From Planctobacterium sp047947135 (GTDB lineage: Bacteria > Pseudomonadota > Gammaproteobacteria > Enterobacterales > Alteromonadaceae): 64,000 nt of DNA. The stretch is taken from NCBI GenBank assembly GCA_047947135.1, contig CP170457.1:3906001-3970000 (forward strand). The letters run 5' to 3'. Below the pieces are notes generated by a model, which was not told the DNA's origin, made no database searches, and saw nothing but the letters and a program-made list of their open reading frames with translations. Below are positions 9,642 through 18,818 of the stretch, piece after piece (position 1 is the first letter of the stretch; each line of letters begins with the position of its first letter). Made by a program: the position numbers and the translations under genes.

Positions 9642-10352
9642 ATGGAAAATCATGGCATTACATCGCCCTGGCAAGCTTGTACTGACATTATTCTCAAACC
9701 CAACAGGGTCTTCGCGAAGCTACAGGATACGGCGAACTGGTCGTGGCTGCCGTTTATTATTGTGACTTTCTTTTCAATTCTGCCGGTATATCTGTACTTT
9801 TCCATGATTGATTTTCAGTGGTATACCGAGTTAGTTATCAACGCTCAATATGCTGATATCAGCCCGTCTGAACAAGATATGATTCGCAGTAACATGCAAC
9901 AAGAGCAAATGCTGACGTTAACAGTCTTTAGTACGCTCATCGGACTGATTTTATTGAATGCCGTGCAGGCCTTTTATTTATATAAAATCACCCAAATAGA
10001 CGACCAAAACACCCATAGTTACGGTGACTGGTACGGCTTTACCTGGTGGATCAGCCTGCCGGTGGTGTTAACAGCCATTATTGCATTGATTATGATTCAA
10101 CTATTTGGGGGAGCGCAAATGCCCCCCAGTGATATTAATCCTACCAGCCTGGCGTATTTGCTCAACATCGAGATGAGTTCCGACTGGTATGGCTTAGCCC
10201 AGACGGTACGTATCGAGTCATTTTGGGCCGCCTATCTCGCTGCAGTGGGCATCAGTCAATGGACCCGGCTGAACAGCAAGCAATGCTACATCATTGCTCT
10301 GGCACCGCTTGCTATCATCTGGGGAGTTTGGACGTTATTTATTGTTTTTTAA
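9642..10352 (+). CDS. YIP1 family membrane protein
   Basis: A 236-residue integral membrane protein with about five hydrophobic segments (about residues 36-56, 85-110, 132-155, 185-200 and 213-235). The N-terminal pattern SPWQACTDIILKPNRVFAKL matches bacterial YIP1-family proteins, whose function is not established. It is divergent from natA and overlaps convergently by 18 bp with the DUF3025 gene. No operon partner is visible. Confidence 0.8.
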   Translation: MENHGITSPWQACTDIILKPNRVFAKLQDTANWSWLPFIIVTFFSILPVYLYFSMIDFQWYTELVINAQYADISPSEQDMIRSNMQQEQMLTLTVFSTLIGLILLNAVQAFYLYKITQIDDQNTHSYGDWYGFTWWISLPVVLTAIIALIMIQLFGGAQMPPSDINPTSLAYLLNIEMSSDWYGLAQTVRIESFWAAYLAAVGISQWTRLNSKQCYIIALAPLAIIWGVWTLFIVF

Positions 10353-11147
10353 CGCGTTATGGCGTGGTCTGAAATAGTCAGTATTGTCGTAAAATTCAGG
10401 CTCGCTATTGCGTTCGTGCCAACCCGGGATACCCAACAGTGGCAGTGGATGGATGCGCTGCTGACTGGCGAAGATATCTGTTCCGGTTGCCACAGAATGA
10501 AGATGTTCATCTAGCTGGTGATATTGCGCTTGCAGCGATTGCTGCCAGAAGTTGTTGTCTACCTGCAAAGCCAGAAACTTTCCGGTCAGACCAATATGGG
10601 GTTGCAGCAACATCTCATACAAGGCATGGCCAAAAATATAGTAACGTAGGTGTTGCCACCACTCAGAGCGACGGTCGATAAACGCTTCTTTCCAGCGATG
10701 GTTTTGCAATGCGTCCAACATAGCTGCATCTTCGTAGACAATTATTCCACCACATTCATCAAAATGGGTAATTCGATTACGTCGACGCGTACGAGGATGT
10801 AAACCATACTGCTCAATATCCTCACAATGAAGTTGATTAAGCGCCGTTTTGGTTTTGGGAAATAACATCCACATCATGGCATTAAAGGTGTCGTGCCAGT
10901 TAAACCGGGTCGGAATTATCCGTTTCTGAAAGATTATTTGTTCGTAATATCCCGCTGCGTTGTTAGTGTCCGGCTCATTTTTCAGGGTGTCATCATCTAT
11001 AAAGGTATTGTTAAGCGCAGTATTGGATGTGGCCAACTGATTTAACTGTGCAGCCTTAGCAGGCGACTGTAAACGCTGTTCACCAAAGAAACTGACAATG
11101 TCTGCAAAATACGGCTGTGCTGCTGGCCCACTGACTACTTCGTTCAA
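10335..11147 (-). CDS. DUF3025 domain protein
   Basis: A 270-residue cytoplasmic protein recognised by the conserved segment NWHDTFNAMMWMLFPKTKTALNQ at about residues 83-105, typical of DUF3025. The family has no assigned function. The start codon appears to be TTG (11145-11147): the frame is closed by a stop 30 nt further upstream and no ATG or GTG precedes the conserved region. It overlaps the 3' end of the YIP1 gene by 18 bp on the opposite strand. Confidence 0.78.
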   Translation of the reverse strand: MNEVVSGPAAQPYFADIVSFFGEQRLQSPAKAAQLNQLATSNTALNNTFIDDDTLKNEPDTNNAAGYYEQIIFQKRIIPTRFNWHDTFNAMMWMLFPKTKTALNQLHCEDIEQYGLHPRTRRRNRITHFDECGGIIVYEDAAMLDALQNHRWKEAFIDRRSEWWQHLRYYIFGHALYEMLLQPHIGLTGKFLALQVDNNFWQQSLQAQYHQLDEHLHSVATGTDIFASQQRIHPLPLLGIPGWHERNSEPEFYDNTDYFRPRHNALKNNK

Positions 11148-11332
11148 ATCTGTTACCCAAAGTGTATCTTCACGTTAAAACGGCGCTAGTCTAATTTGTC
11201 TGGGTTTTAATGCAACTCCGGGGTGCGGTCGTTGCACATATTGAACTACTCGACAGAAAAGCATAGAGTTGGGCCTTACTGTTGCTCCAGCAGAATATTA
11301 TTTAAAAACATCATTAATCCAAGAGAACAAGA

Positions 11333-12952
11333 ATGCGAAAAAGCACTATTCAATTCACCACAGCATTGCTATTAGCCTCTGCGGCGATGACAGCCTCCAG
11401 CGCCACCTTTGACGAGGCCTGGCAGAGTATCAGCGAGGATGATTTGCGCCAGCATGTAAAGACCTTATCATCTGATAAATTTGAAGGCAGACAACCAACC
11501 ACTATTGGTGAAACATATACACTGGAATACCTGACCCGGGCATTCACACAAATGGGCTATGAACCGGGTGTCGACGGCAGCTTTCTGCAACCCGTAGAGC
11601 TGTTGCGCATCGAAGCCGATCCGAATATGACATTGGATATTGCCGGCGAGAAATTTGAATACAAAGTCAATATGGTCGCAGGGACCAGCCGTGAAACAGA
11701 GCAAGTATCATTAGATGACTCCGAGCTGGTGTTTGTCGGTTACGGTGTCAACGCACCGGAATACGGTTGGAATGACTATGCCAATGTTGACGTAAAAGGC
11801 AAAACGGTGGTGATTCTGGTGAATGACCCGGGCTTCGAAAGACCCGACAGTGGTAAATTCCAGGGTACAACCATGACCTATTATGGTCGCTGGACATATA
11901 AATACGAAGAGGCCAGCAGACAAGGTGCCGCAGGTGCATTGATTGTACATGAGAAAGAGCCGGCCTCTTATGGCTGGTCGGTCGTCGCCAACAGCTGGAG
12001 CGGGCCACAATATGGTTTAGTCACCGCCGATGGCAATAAATCACGCATCGCTGTCGAGGGTTGGTTGTCGTTAGAAGCCGCTCAGCAAGTGTTCGCTAAA
12101 GCAGGCATGGACTTCGCTGAAGAAAAACGCAATGCACAAGACGGCCCTTATGCCAAAGCGATGGGTTCCAAGGCCAATATCACCATCAATGCAGATTTAA
12201 AACGTTCCAGCAGCTATAACTTTTTGGCAACGCTGCCAGGAAGCACTTCTCCTCAGGAGCATATTATCTATACCGCTCATTGGGACCACTTGGGCAAAGA
12301 CCCCGCAAAAGAAGGCGACAACATCTACAACGGGGCCCACGACAATGCCACTGGAAGTGCCGGCCTTATCAGTATCGCAAAAGCGTTTGCCAGCCTCGAA
12401 AAACGCCCTGCTCGCTCTGTGAGTTTTCTGTTTGTGACCGCAGAGGAGCAAGGCCTGCTGGGATCGAAATATTACGCAGAGCATCCGGTATATGCACTTG
12501 ATAAAACCGTTGCCAATCTGAATATCGATGCCATGAACATCCAAGGCAAAACCCAAGATGTTGAAGTGGTCGGTATGGGTAAATCAGAACTGGAACAGTA
12601 CCTGAAAAAAGCAGCGGCCAGACAAGGACGCACCTTAGTTCAGGAGCATCGCCCGGCGGCAGGCTACTATTACCGCTCAGATCATTTCAGTCTGGCAAAA
12701 AAAGGCGTTCCAGCACTCTATGCCAAAGGCGGGCCAACACCGATTGATGAAGCTACAGCGCAGTATCGTAAGAAGATTAAAGTGATTCAGGATGGTTGTT
12801 ATCACCAGGTCTGTGACCAATACCGCGAAAGTTGGGACTTCGGTGGTATCGTAGAAGATACACAAATGTTCTTTCAAGTAGGCTATGACATTGCCAATAG
12901 TGATGACTGGCCTAAATGGCACAAAACCAGTGAGTTCCAGCGGGTTCAATAA
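11333..12952 (+). CDS. Secreted M28 family zinc metallopeptidase with PA domain
   Basis: A 539-residue aminopeptidase-type enzyme. A signal peptide is visible (about 1-24, cleavage near ASSA). A protease-associated domain lies at about 130-260, inserted before the catalytic M28 domain (about 290-500). Likely zinc ligands and catalytic residues are H316 (AHWDHLG), D337 (GAHDNATG), E371/E372 (TAEEQG), D399 (NIDAMN) and H451 (RSDHFSL), the full M28 set. Likely periplasmic or exported peptide breakdown. The gene is monocistronic with its own terminator. Confidence 0.93.
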   Translation: MRKSTIQFTTALLLASAAMTASSATFDEAWQSISEDDLRQHVKTLSSDKFEGRQPTTIGETYTLEYLTRAFTQMGYEPGVDGSFLQPVELLRIEADPNMTLDIAGEKFEYKVNMVAGTSRETEQVSLDDSELVFVGYGVNAPEYGWNDYANVDVKGKTVVILVNDPGFERPDSGKFQGTTMTYYGRWTYKYEEASRQGAAGALIVHEKEPASYGWSVVANSWSGPQYGLVTADGNKSRIAVEGWLSLEAAQQVFAKAGMDFAEEKRNAQDGPYAKAMGSKANITINADLKRSSSYNFLATLPGSTSPQEHIIYTAHWDHLGKDPAKEGDNIYNGAHDNATGSAGLISIAKAFASLEKRPARSVSFLFVTAEEQGLLGSKYYAEHPVYALDKTVANLNIDAMNIQGKTQDVEVVGMGKSELEQYLKKAAARQGRTLVQEHRPAAGYYYRSDHFSLAKKGVPALYAKGGPTPIDEATAQYRKKIKVIQDGCYHQVCDQYRESWDFGGIVEDTQMFFQVGYDIANSDDWPKWHKTSEFQRVQ

Positions 12953-12963
12953 TCTGCGTTTAC

Positions 12964-12995
12964 AGAGGTATCCAGTCCCTTGGATACCTCTTCTT
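12964..12995 (+). terminator. Hairpin terminator after the M28 peptidase
   Basis: A perfect 10-bp stem (AGAGGTATCC/GGATACCTCT) with an 8-nt loop begins 12 nt after the stop codon. The following tract is only moderately T-rich, so termination strength is uncertain. Confidence 0.6.
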
Positions 12996-13184
12996 AGATC
13001 ATTTCCTTCTTAGACCTGTAAAAAAATTACAGTTTTCTCTTGCAATTTTCACCTAGACTGGCAAATTCAAGGCTCACAGTTCTGTTTAGCGAGTTATTTT
13101 AGTTTTAGCGCGTCAACTATCCCGCAACTTTACGATTCATCTGAGCAGACTATTCATTAATTTAAGAAAGAGAGAAGCATTTTT

Positions 13185-14855
13185 ATGTGTGGTATTTTCG
13201 GTATTTTGGATATTAAAACCGATGTATCAGAGCTTAGAACCCAAGCTCTGGACTTGTCTAAACTGCTGCGTCATCGCGGCCCTGACTGGTCTGGAATCTG
13301 GAATAATAATAATGCCATCCTCTGTCATGAACGGCTTGCCATTGTTGATGTAGACACCGGTGCACAACCATTACTCAGTCGTGATGAGAAAAAGGTGTTG
13401 GCCGTCAATGGTGAGATCTACAACCATAAAGAATTAGAGCACAATCTGGAAACAGAGTATGCGTTTCGTACCAAATCTGACTGTGAAGTCATTTTGCCGC
13501 TGTACGAACAAAAAGGTGTTAACTTCATCGACGATCTAAAAGGTATGTTTGCCTTCATTCTGTACGATGAAAAAGAAGATGCCTATTTAATTGCGCGTGA
13601 TCACTTTGGAATCATTCCCCTCTACACAGGTCATGACGAACATGGCAACTTTTATGTTGCCTCTGAAATGAAAGCACTGGTGCCTATTTGTAAAACCGTT
13701 CAAGAGTTTCCTAAAGGCCATTATTTCTGGAGCAAAACCGGTGAGATGGTCAACTATTATCAGCGTGACTGGATGAGTTACGACGCGGTAAAAGATAACA
13801 GCAGTGATTTAGAAGAATTAAAAACCGCCTTTGAAAAGGCCGTCAAGAGCCACATGATGTCAGATGTACCCTATGCGGTGCTGCTGTCGGGTGGTCTGGA
13901 CTCATCTTTGGTCTCCGCTATTGCTGCCAAGTTTGTAGCCAATCGTGTTGAAGACGATGATAAAACGCAGGCCTGGTGGCCTCGACTGCACTCCTTTGCA
14001 GTGGGTCTGGAAGGCGCGCCCGATTTGCAAGCCGCGCAAAAAGTCGCGGATATGATTGGTACAGTGCACCATGAAATTCACTTCACGATTCAGGAAGGCC
14101 TGGATGCTATTCGTGACGTCATCTATTTTCTGGAAACATACGATACGACAACAATTCGGGCCTCCACGCCAATGTACCTGATGAGTCGCAAAATTAAGGC
14201 AATGGGCATCAAGATGGTACTGTCAGGGGAAGGCTCCGACGAGATATTTGGTGGTTATCTGTATTTCCATAAAGCACCTAATGCCAAAGAGTTCCATGAA
14301 GAAACCGTGCGAAAACTGGATCGGTTGCATATGTTTGACTGTGCTCGCGCCAACAAAGCGACTTCCGCTTGGGGTGTAGAGGCACGAGTTCCGTTTCTTG
14401 ACAAAGAATTTGTTGATGTCGCTATGCGCCTCAATCCAGAAGATAAAATGTGCTCAGCCGAGCGCATGGAAAAATGGATTTTGCGCAAAGCCTTTGATAA
14501 CGGGGAATACTTGCCGTCTGAGATATTATGGCGTCAAAAAGAACAGTTTGGTGACGGTGTCGGATACTCCTGGATTGATTCCATCAAAGAATTTGCTGAG
14601 ATGAATGTCACCGACCAACAAATGAATACAGCAGAGTTTCGTTTTCCAATCAACACACCGGATACGAAAGAAGGTTACCTGTACCGTACTCTTTTTGAAG
14701 AATACTTCCCGCAGGAAAGTGCGGCTCACTGTGTACCGGGTGGTAAATCTATTGCCTGCAGCACAGTTGAAGCCCTGGCATGGGATGAAAGCTTCAGTAA
14801 AATGGCCGACCCATCGGGTCGTTCCATGGTTGACGTGCATGGTAAGAGCGAATAA
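13185..14855 (+). CDS. asnB: Asparagine synthetase B, glutamine-hydrolysing
   Basis: A 556-residue cytoplasmic enzyme that converts aspartate, ATP and glutamine to asparagine. It starts MCGIFGI, so after removal of Met the N-terminal Cys2 is the glutaminase nucleophile; this fixes the start. The class II glutamine amidotransferase domain covers about 2-190 (RHRGPDWSG, NGEIYNH). The synthetase domain has the PP-loop LLSGGLDSSLVSA from about 233 and SGEGSDEIFGGYLYFH at about 347. Its length equals the E. coli enzyme. It is followed by a strong terminator. Confidence 0.97.
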   Translation: MCGIFGILDIKTDVSELRTQALDLSKLLRHRGPDWSGIWNNNNAILCHERLAIVDVDTGAQPLLSRDEKKVLAVNGEIYNHKELEHNLETEYAFRTKSDCEVILPLYEQKGVNFIDDLKGMFAFILYDEKEDAYLIARDHFGIIPLYTGHDEHGNFYVASEMKALVPICKTVQEFPKGHYFWSKTGEMVNYYQRDWMSYDAVKDNSSDLEELKTAFEKAVKSHMMSDVPYAVLLSGGLDSSLVSAIAAKFVANRVEDDDKTQAWWPRLHSFAVGLEGAPDLQAAQKVADMIGTVHHEIHFTIQEGLDAIRDVIYFLETYDTTTIRASTPMYLMSRKIKAMGIKMVLSGEGSDEIFGGYLYFHKAPNAKEFHEETVRKLDRLHMFDCARANKATSAWGVEARVPFLDKEFVDVAMRLNPEDKMCSAERMEKWILRKAFDNGEYLPSEILWRQKEQFGDGVGYSWIDSIKEFAEMNVTDQQMNTAEFRFPINTPDTKEGYLYRTLFEEYFPQESAAHCVPGGKSIACSTVEALAWDESFSKMADPSGRSMVDVHGKSE

Positions 14856-14866
14856 AACGCAAGATT

Positions 14867-14893
14867 AAAAAGGTCACTTCGGTGGCCTTTTTT
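14867..14893 (+). terminator. Rho-independent terminator after asnB
   Basis: AAAAAGGTCAC, a TTCG tetraloop and GTGGCCTTTTTT form a GC stem with an A-run before and a T-run after, so it can act in both directions. It begins 12 nt after the asnB stop. Confidence 0.85.
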
Positions 14894-14925
14894 ACAAGGC
14901 TCATAAATTAAATGTACAAAATTAA

Positions 14926-16272
14926 ATGTATATGACTCCAACTGACAAGGAATTTTGGTTTTTACCATTGGGTGGCACCGGTGAAATAGGCATGAATCTG
15001 AACCTGTATGGTCATGCTAACCGCTGGTTGATGGTGGATTGCGGTGTCACATTTGACGAACCACTGACGCCAGGTGAATCGCCTTGCGAATTGGTATGCG
15101 CCGACCCTGCCTTTATAGCAGAGCAAAAGGATAACCTTTCAGGTATTATCATTACGCATGCTCATGAAGACCATATGGGCGCACTACCCTACCTATGGTC
15201 GCGCTTCCCGGTACCGGTTTACACCACGCCCTTTACAGCAGAATTGCTACGCCGGAAAATACAACGCAATAATCGCCCAATGTGCAACAACATTATTGAA
15301 GTACAAACCGGACAACAGCATCAAATCGGTCCATTTTCGGTAACCTGGCAAGCCACAACACATTCTCTGCCAGAACCACAAAGTCTGATAATTGAGACGC
15401 CAACAGGAAAGGTATTCCATACAGCTGACTGGAAAATGGATCTGCATCCAATAACCGGTGAACCATTTGATAGCCAGCAAATGCAAGAAATCGGCAAACA
15501 GAACGTTCTGGCAATGGTGTGTGACTCCACCAATGCATTGAAACCGGGTTATTCCATCTCAGAAAAAACCTGTGCCCAAGGCCTGCAAAAGCTTATCGAA
15601 CAAGCAGAAGGCAAAGTCATAGTTGCTTGCTTTGCAACCAATATCGCCAGATTAATTTCGCTTGCGAAAATTGCTAAAAAGACCGGTCGTTATTTAGCGT
15701 TGCTAGGGCATTCTCTACAAAACAGTGTCGCAGCGGCGCGTCTGACCGGACACTGGCCAGAGGATTTGCCACTGCAGGATCCTAAGACCATCGCCTATCT
15801 GCCCAGCGACGAAATTATGGTCGTGGCCACAGGCAGTCAGGGAGAAGAACGCGCTGCATTATCCAGACTGTCGCTGGACTCCTTTCGTGATTTACAACTC
15901 GACGCTGGTGATACCGTGATATACAGCGCCATGCGTATACCCGGCAACGAAGACAACATCGATAAGGTCATTCAGCGGTTGAGACAGAAAAAAGTGAATG
16001 TTTTTCAGGCTCATGACACCGAACTGCCAATACATGCCTCAGGGCATCCCAACCAAGAAGAGCTAAAGTCTTTCTATCAAATGATTCAACCTAAAGTGGC
16101 AATCCCCGTACATGGAGAAGCAGAGCATTTGAACCAACACGCGGAAATTGCCAGACAAGCAAAGGTTAGCAGTCAGTTAGTAGGCAAAAACGGCGATTTA
16201 TTTCGTTTCGCTCCGCAAGTCAGTATTCAACGGCAAAAAGTAAAAACCGGTAGAATCGCATTAGTGCGCTAG
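14926..16272 (+). CDS. RNase J-like metallo-beta-lactamase fold hydrolase
   Basis: A 448-residue protein of the ribonuclease J family (MBL plus beta-CASP). It begins with the typical LPLGGTGEIGMN at about residues 14-25. The metal-binding motif is HAHEDH at 78-83, with later ligands in HTADW (about 165) and the C-terminal PIHASGHPN and PVHGEAEH segments. It is about 100 residues shorter than canonical RNase J and lacks the usual C-terminal domain. Whether it acts on RNA here is inference, as RNase J is not the main mRNA nuclease of gammaproteobacteria. ATG at 14932 is an equally good start two codons in. It lies downstream of asnB but behind a terminator. Confidence 0.85.
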   Translation: MYMTPTDKEFWFLPLGGTGEIGMNLNLYGHANRWLMVDCGVTFDEPLTPGESPCELVCADPAFIAEQKDNLSGIIITHAHEDHMGALPYLWSRFPVPVYTTPFTAELLRRKIQRNNRPMCNNIIEVQTGQQHQIGPFSVTWQATTHSLPEPQSLIIETPTGKVFHTADWKMDLHPITGEPFDSQQMQEIGKQNVLAMVCDSTNALKPGYSISEKTCAQGLQKLIEQAEGKVIVACFATNIARLISLAKIAKKTGRYLALLGHSLQNSVAAARLTGHWPEDLPLQDPKTIAYLPSDEIMVVATGSQGEERAALSRLSLDSFRDLQLDAGDTVIYSAMRIPGNEDNIDKVIQRLRQKKVNVFQAHDTELPIHASGHPNQEELKSFYQMIQPKVAIPVHGEAEHLNQHAEIARQAKVSSQLVGKNGDLFRFAPQVSIQRQKVKTGRIALVR

Positions 16273-16492
16273 TATTGTTTGACCAGTAGGCGAACTGAGC
16301 ACATACAACACGACAAACTTCCGGATGAGTGGCAGTGGCCAGCCTCCGCCCCCCTGCTGCTCACATCACAACCACCATAATGTCAAATGCTCAATAGCGT
16401 TAAAGCATTGAGGTAAGTTTAGCCGATACAAAGCTGGCAAATGCCAAATATGAAGATGTTTAAGCTAGACTGTATGTATTAAACCCTGCGAG
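16273..16492. other. Intergenic region with no recognised feature
   Basis: 220 bp between the RNase J-like gene and the YciI-like gene. I see no clear terminator or coding potential; it presumably holds the promoter for the downstream gene. Confidence 0.4.
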
Positions 16493-16879
16493 ATGAAAAA
16501 AGCAATGCTGAAGTCATACTTATATATACTGCCCCTTCTCATCGCTTTAAGTTTTCAAATCCATGCTGACAATGCGGACCCGGTGTTCGTTGTGCATTTT
16601 GAAATCGGGCCTAATTGGCAAAAAGGTCTGGCACCCAATCAACAATCGGGTTTTGATGAACACTCGCAAAACTTACAACGCTTGCGTAAAAACGGAACAA
16701 TTAAATTTGGTGCGCGTTACCAACAATACGGCCTGATTTTTATAACCGCCGCTAGTCTGGAAGATGCCAGCAAATTATTGGATGCAGATCCTGGGGTGAT
16801 ATCGGGATTGTTTACTTACCGTATCGCTAAAATGAATATCTTCTATCCCTGGCAGGATAGTACCGACCTTGAAGGATGA
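16493..16879 (+). CDS. Secreted YciI-like domain protein
   Basis: A 128-residue protein with an N-terminal signal peptide (about 1-25: MKKAMLKSYLYILPLLIA, cleavage near IHA). A YciI/dimeric alpha-beta-barrel domain follows (about 30-120: FVVHFEIGPNW, LRKNGTIKFGARY, DADPGVISGLFTYRIAKM). YciI proteins are usually cytoplasmic, so export is unusual but seen in marine gammaproteobacteria. Function unknown. The stop codon overlaps the start of a doubtful downstream frame (ATGA). Confidence 0.75.
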   Translation: MKKAMLKSYLYILPLLIALSFQIHADNADPVFVVHFEIGPNWQKGLAPNQQSGFDEHSQNLQRLRKNGTIKFGARYQQYGLIFITAASLEDASKLLDADPGVISGLFTYRIAKMNIFYPWQDSTDLEG

Positions 16880-17175
16880 AGCAAGGACCTACGCTCAGGC
16901 TCCAGCACCATTTGAACAAATGGTCGCACCTCCCTGAAAAAGCGGCTATTCAGCAGCACCTCCCATCGGCTGCAAGGGGTATTGAAGCCGTTATCAAACT
17001 GAGGCGAATGCTAGCTCAAGAATTTGAAAAAATGTTGCACGCTAGAGTATTGCAAGGCATTACTCTTTATGCAACGCCATCACTTTTTGCAATTCCGCCA
17101 ACAGATTTGGGAGCATGTCTGTCAATGAGGGATCATGTTCTCGTAGTCTGGTATGGCATTCTTCAACCAGCTTAG
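16876..17175 (+). CDS. Doubtful small ORF, partly antisense to the HPt gene
   Basis: A 99-residue frame starting by an ATGA overlap with the YciI-like gene, which would allow translational coupling. The first about 60 codons lie in otherwise empty DNA, but the last about 39 are antisense to the HPt gene, which is the better-supported one. No family resemblance is recognised. It may be a degraded gene or chance. Confidence 0.2.
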   Translation: MKQGPTLRLQHHLNKWSHLPEKAAIQQHLPSAARGIEAVIKLRRMLAQEFEKMLHARVLQGITLYATPSLFAIPPTDLGACLSMRDHVLVVWYGILQPA

Positions 17176-17329
17176 TCAAGGTCTCAAACTCGAAGTTGCC
17201 ACAGACGCCTTTTAGCTCATGGAGCTGGTCTTCCAGCAGATCTTCATCGTTTTGCTGCACGGCTTTATTGATTTGCTCATGATAGCGAAGCAATGAGCGC
17301 ACAAATTTCTGACGAAGTTCTATCAACAA
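17060..17329 (-). CDS. Orphan histidine phosphotransfer (HPt) protein
   Basis: An 89-residue all-helical HPt domain. It contains the phospho-accepting histidine motif QLHELKGVCGNF at about 36-47 and the following helix LTKLVEECHTRLRE. It would relay phosphoryl groups between a hybrid histidine kinase and a response regulator, neither of which is in the window. The start is TTG at 17327-17329 (a second TTG follows), preceded by AGGGG. It lies 26 nt after the DUF2058 gene, probably in one operon. Confidence 0.82.
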   Translation of the reverse strand: MLIELRQKFVRSLLRYHEQINKAVQQNDEDLLEDQLHELKGVCGNFEFETLTKLVEECHTRLREHDPSLTDMLPNLLAELQKVMALHKE

Positions 17330-17355
17330 TATGCCCCTTACTAGCGACGGTGTTT

Positions 17356-17907
17356 TTACCAGGTCAAATCATCCGGTATTTCATACTCTGCGTACCAATC
17401 CTCTTCCTCTGATGTGCCGGTTTCGACTTCATCGTAACGATCAGCGCGGTACAGCACCCAGGACTCATCTCGCTCTGCTATTTTGTCGGCTACTTGAATG
17501 GGAATAATGGCATAGCCTTCAAGCAATTTGGCTACTGCCAATTTATTCTGCATTAACTTATCTTTGATGGCCGCAGAAATGAATAAAGATTTAATCTTAC
17601 TGCCATCGGTGAATTTGAATTCCACAGCACCTTTTATTTTTTCCATCTGGTTCATGGAAATCATTTGCTGAATCTGTGCCTGAATTGCTTTTTCTTCAGC
17701 CAGTTGCTTTTGCCTGGCATTAAGGGCTTTGTCTTTTGCTTTCTTTTCCGCCTGCAATTGCGCGACCGACGCTTTCACTTCGTCAGGAGTTTCCACTTTG
17801 CTTTTGCGTTTGATTTTCGCTTTTTTGCGCTTTTCCTGATTGATTTGCTTGGCCTTCTTTTTATCGCCTAAGCCAGCCTTAAGTAATTGATCTTGTAACG
17901 ATGCCAT
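17356..17907 (-). CDS. DUF2058 protein (YaiL-like)
   Basis: A 183-residue cytoplasmic protein. Its N-terminal half is very basic and coiled-coil-like (LLKAGLGDKKKAKQINQEKR, about 8-90), and its C-terminal half is compact and acidic (about 95-183, EFKFTDGSKIKSLFI, YAIIPIQVADKIAERD). This is the DUF2058/YaiL pattern, a family described as nucleic-acid associated but without a defined role. It heads a probable two-gene operon with the HPt gene. Confidence 0.85.
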   Translation of the reverse strand: MASLQDQLLKAGLGDKKKAKQINQEKRKKAKIKRKSKVETPDEVKASVAQLQAEKKAKDKALNARQKQLAEEKAIQAQIQQMISMNQMEKIKGAVEFKFTDGSKIKSLFISAAIKDKLMQNKLAVAKLLEGYAIIPIQVADKIAERDESWVLYRADRYDEVETGTSEEEDWYAEYEIPDDLTW

Positions 17908-17921
17908 AAATTCAGTCTTTT

Positions 17922-18818
17922 TTAGTTAAGCTCGCCATTGTACCAAAGTGCCGCCTCACCTTTAGGGGTTTGCTCTGGTAAAATGGGATTTTTCAGTTCA
18001 AAGATAATTCTATCGGATAAATTAGCCTGAGACAGAAACTGTTGGTGTACCTTCAGAAAAAGTTTATCAAATTCCCCTGAGGCAATTGCCCTTCTAAAGC
18101 CGGTTTCAATTAAATTAGCCAATACTTGATTTTTCCGGTTAAAAAAGAAATAGGTTGCCGTCGGATAACGAATGGCCATATGAGGTTCCACCACCAGATT
18201 GTTCTCATTGATGTCCAGTTCATCCCATATCTCGACGATGGAACGAGGAAAAAAGTTAGCACGTTCATTGTCAATAAGTTGAAACAACTTATCAAATTCG
18301 GTGTCTGTTACAACTTCAAAACCATTAGCCCGTAAAATTTTAGTATCAGGCCAATCATGCCCCTGTACCGGCAAAAACTGGCGCAGTTCAGCAAGCGTCG
18401 TAAACTGTTTAAAGGCGTCTTTATGTTGGGGTTTTACCAAAAACAGTCGCCATCCAATCAGACCTTTGTATATCGGAATACGAATCGGGAGCAACTCCTG
18501 TTCCCGCACTTTGTCGGTCATACTCCACACCAGACTGACTTCTCTGTTCGCCTTGAGCTGCTTTATTGATTTGCCTTGCGGAAGCGGCCTTTGTGAAGGA
18601 ATCAAATGGTAGCGAACCCCTGTGTGATTCAGCGCCAACGTCAGCACCGACAAAGGATAGGTGGTTCTTATATCTAATTCATCCTCTGGCTTGGGATAAT
18701 AGATTTTCCAGGTGGCGCTGATGGCGCTTGTGGAAAAAAAAAGGCTCACAGCAACCACAAACAGCGGCACCGCCTTTACGTCATTACAAATGTTTTGCCA
18801 GCTCACGTTCTTCATCAT
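17922..18818 (-). CDS. Periplasmic substrate-binding-like protein
   Basis: A 298-residue protein with a signal peptide (about 1-34, hydrophobic core PLFVVAVSLFFSTSAISA). The fold resembles a family-3 solute-binding protein (IYYPKPEDELDIRTTYPLSVL near the N-terminus, YFFFNRKN and LIETGFRRAIASGEFDKLFLK near the C-terminus). No transport genes adjoin it, as for many lone Alteromonadales binding proteins that may act as sensors. The ATGATG start lies within the 3' end of the upstream SnoaL-like gene (35-bp overlap), suggesting coupled translation. Confidence 0.7.
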   Translation of the reverse strand: MMKNVSWQNICNDVKAVPLFVVAVSLFFSTSAISATWKIYYPKPEDELDIRTTYPLSVLTLALNHTGVRYHLIPSQRPLPQGKSIKQLKANREVSLVWSMTDKVREQELLPIRIPIYKGLIGWRLFLVKPQHKDAFKQFTTLAELRQFLPVQGHDWPDTKILRANGFEVVTDTEFDKLFQLIDNERANFFPRSIVEIWDELDINENNLVVEPHMAIRYPTATYFFFNRKNQVLANLIETGFRRAIASGEFDKLFLKVHQQFLSQANLSDRIIFELKNPILPEQTPKGEAALWYNGELN

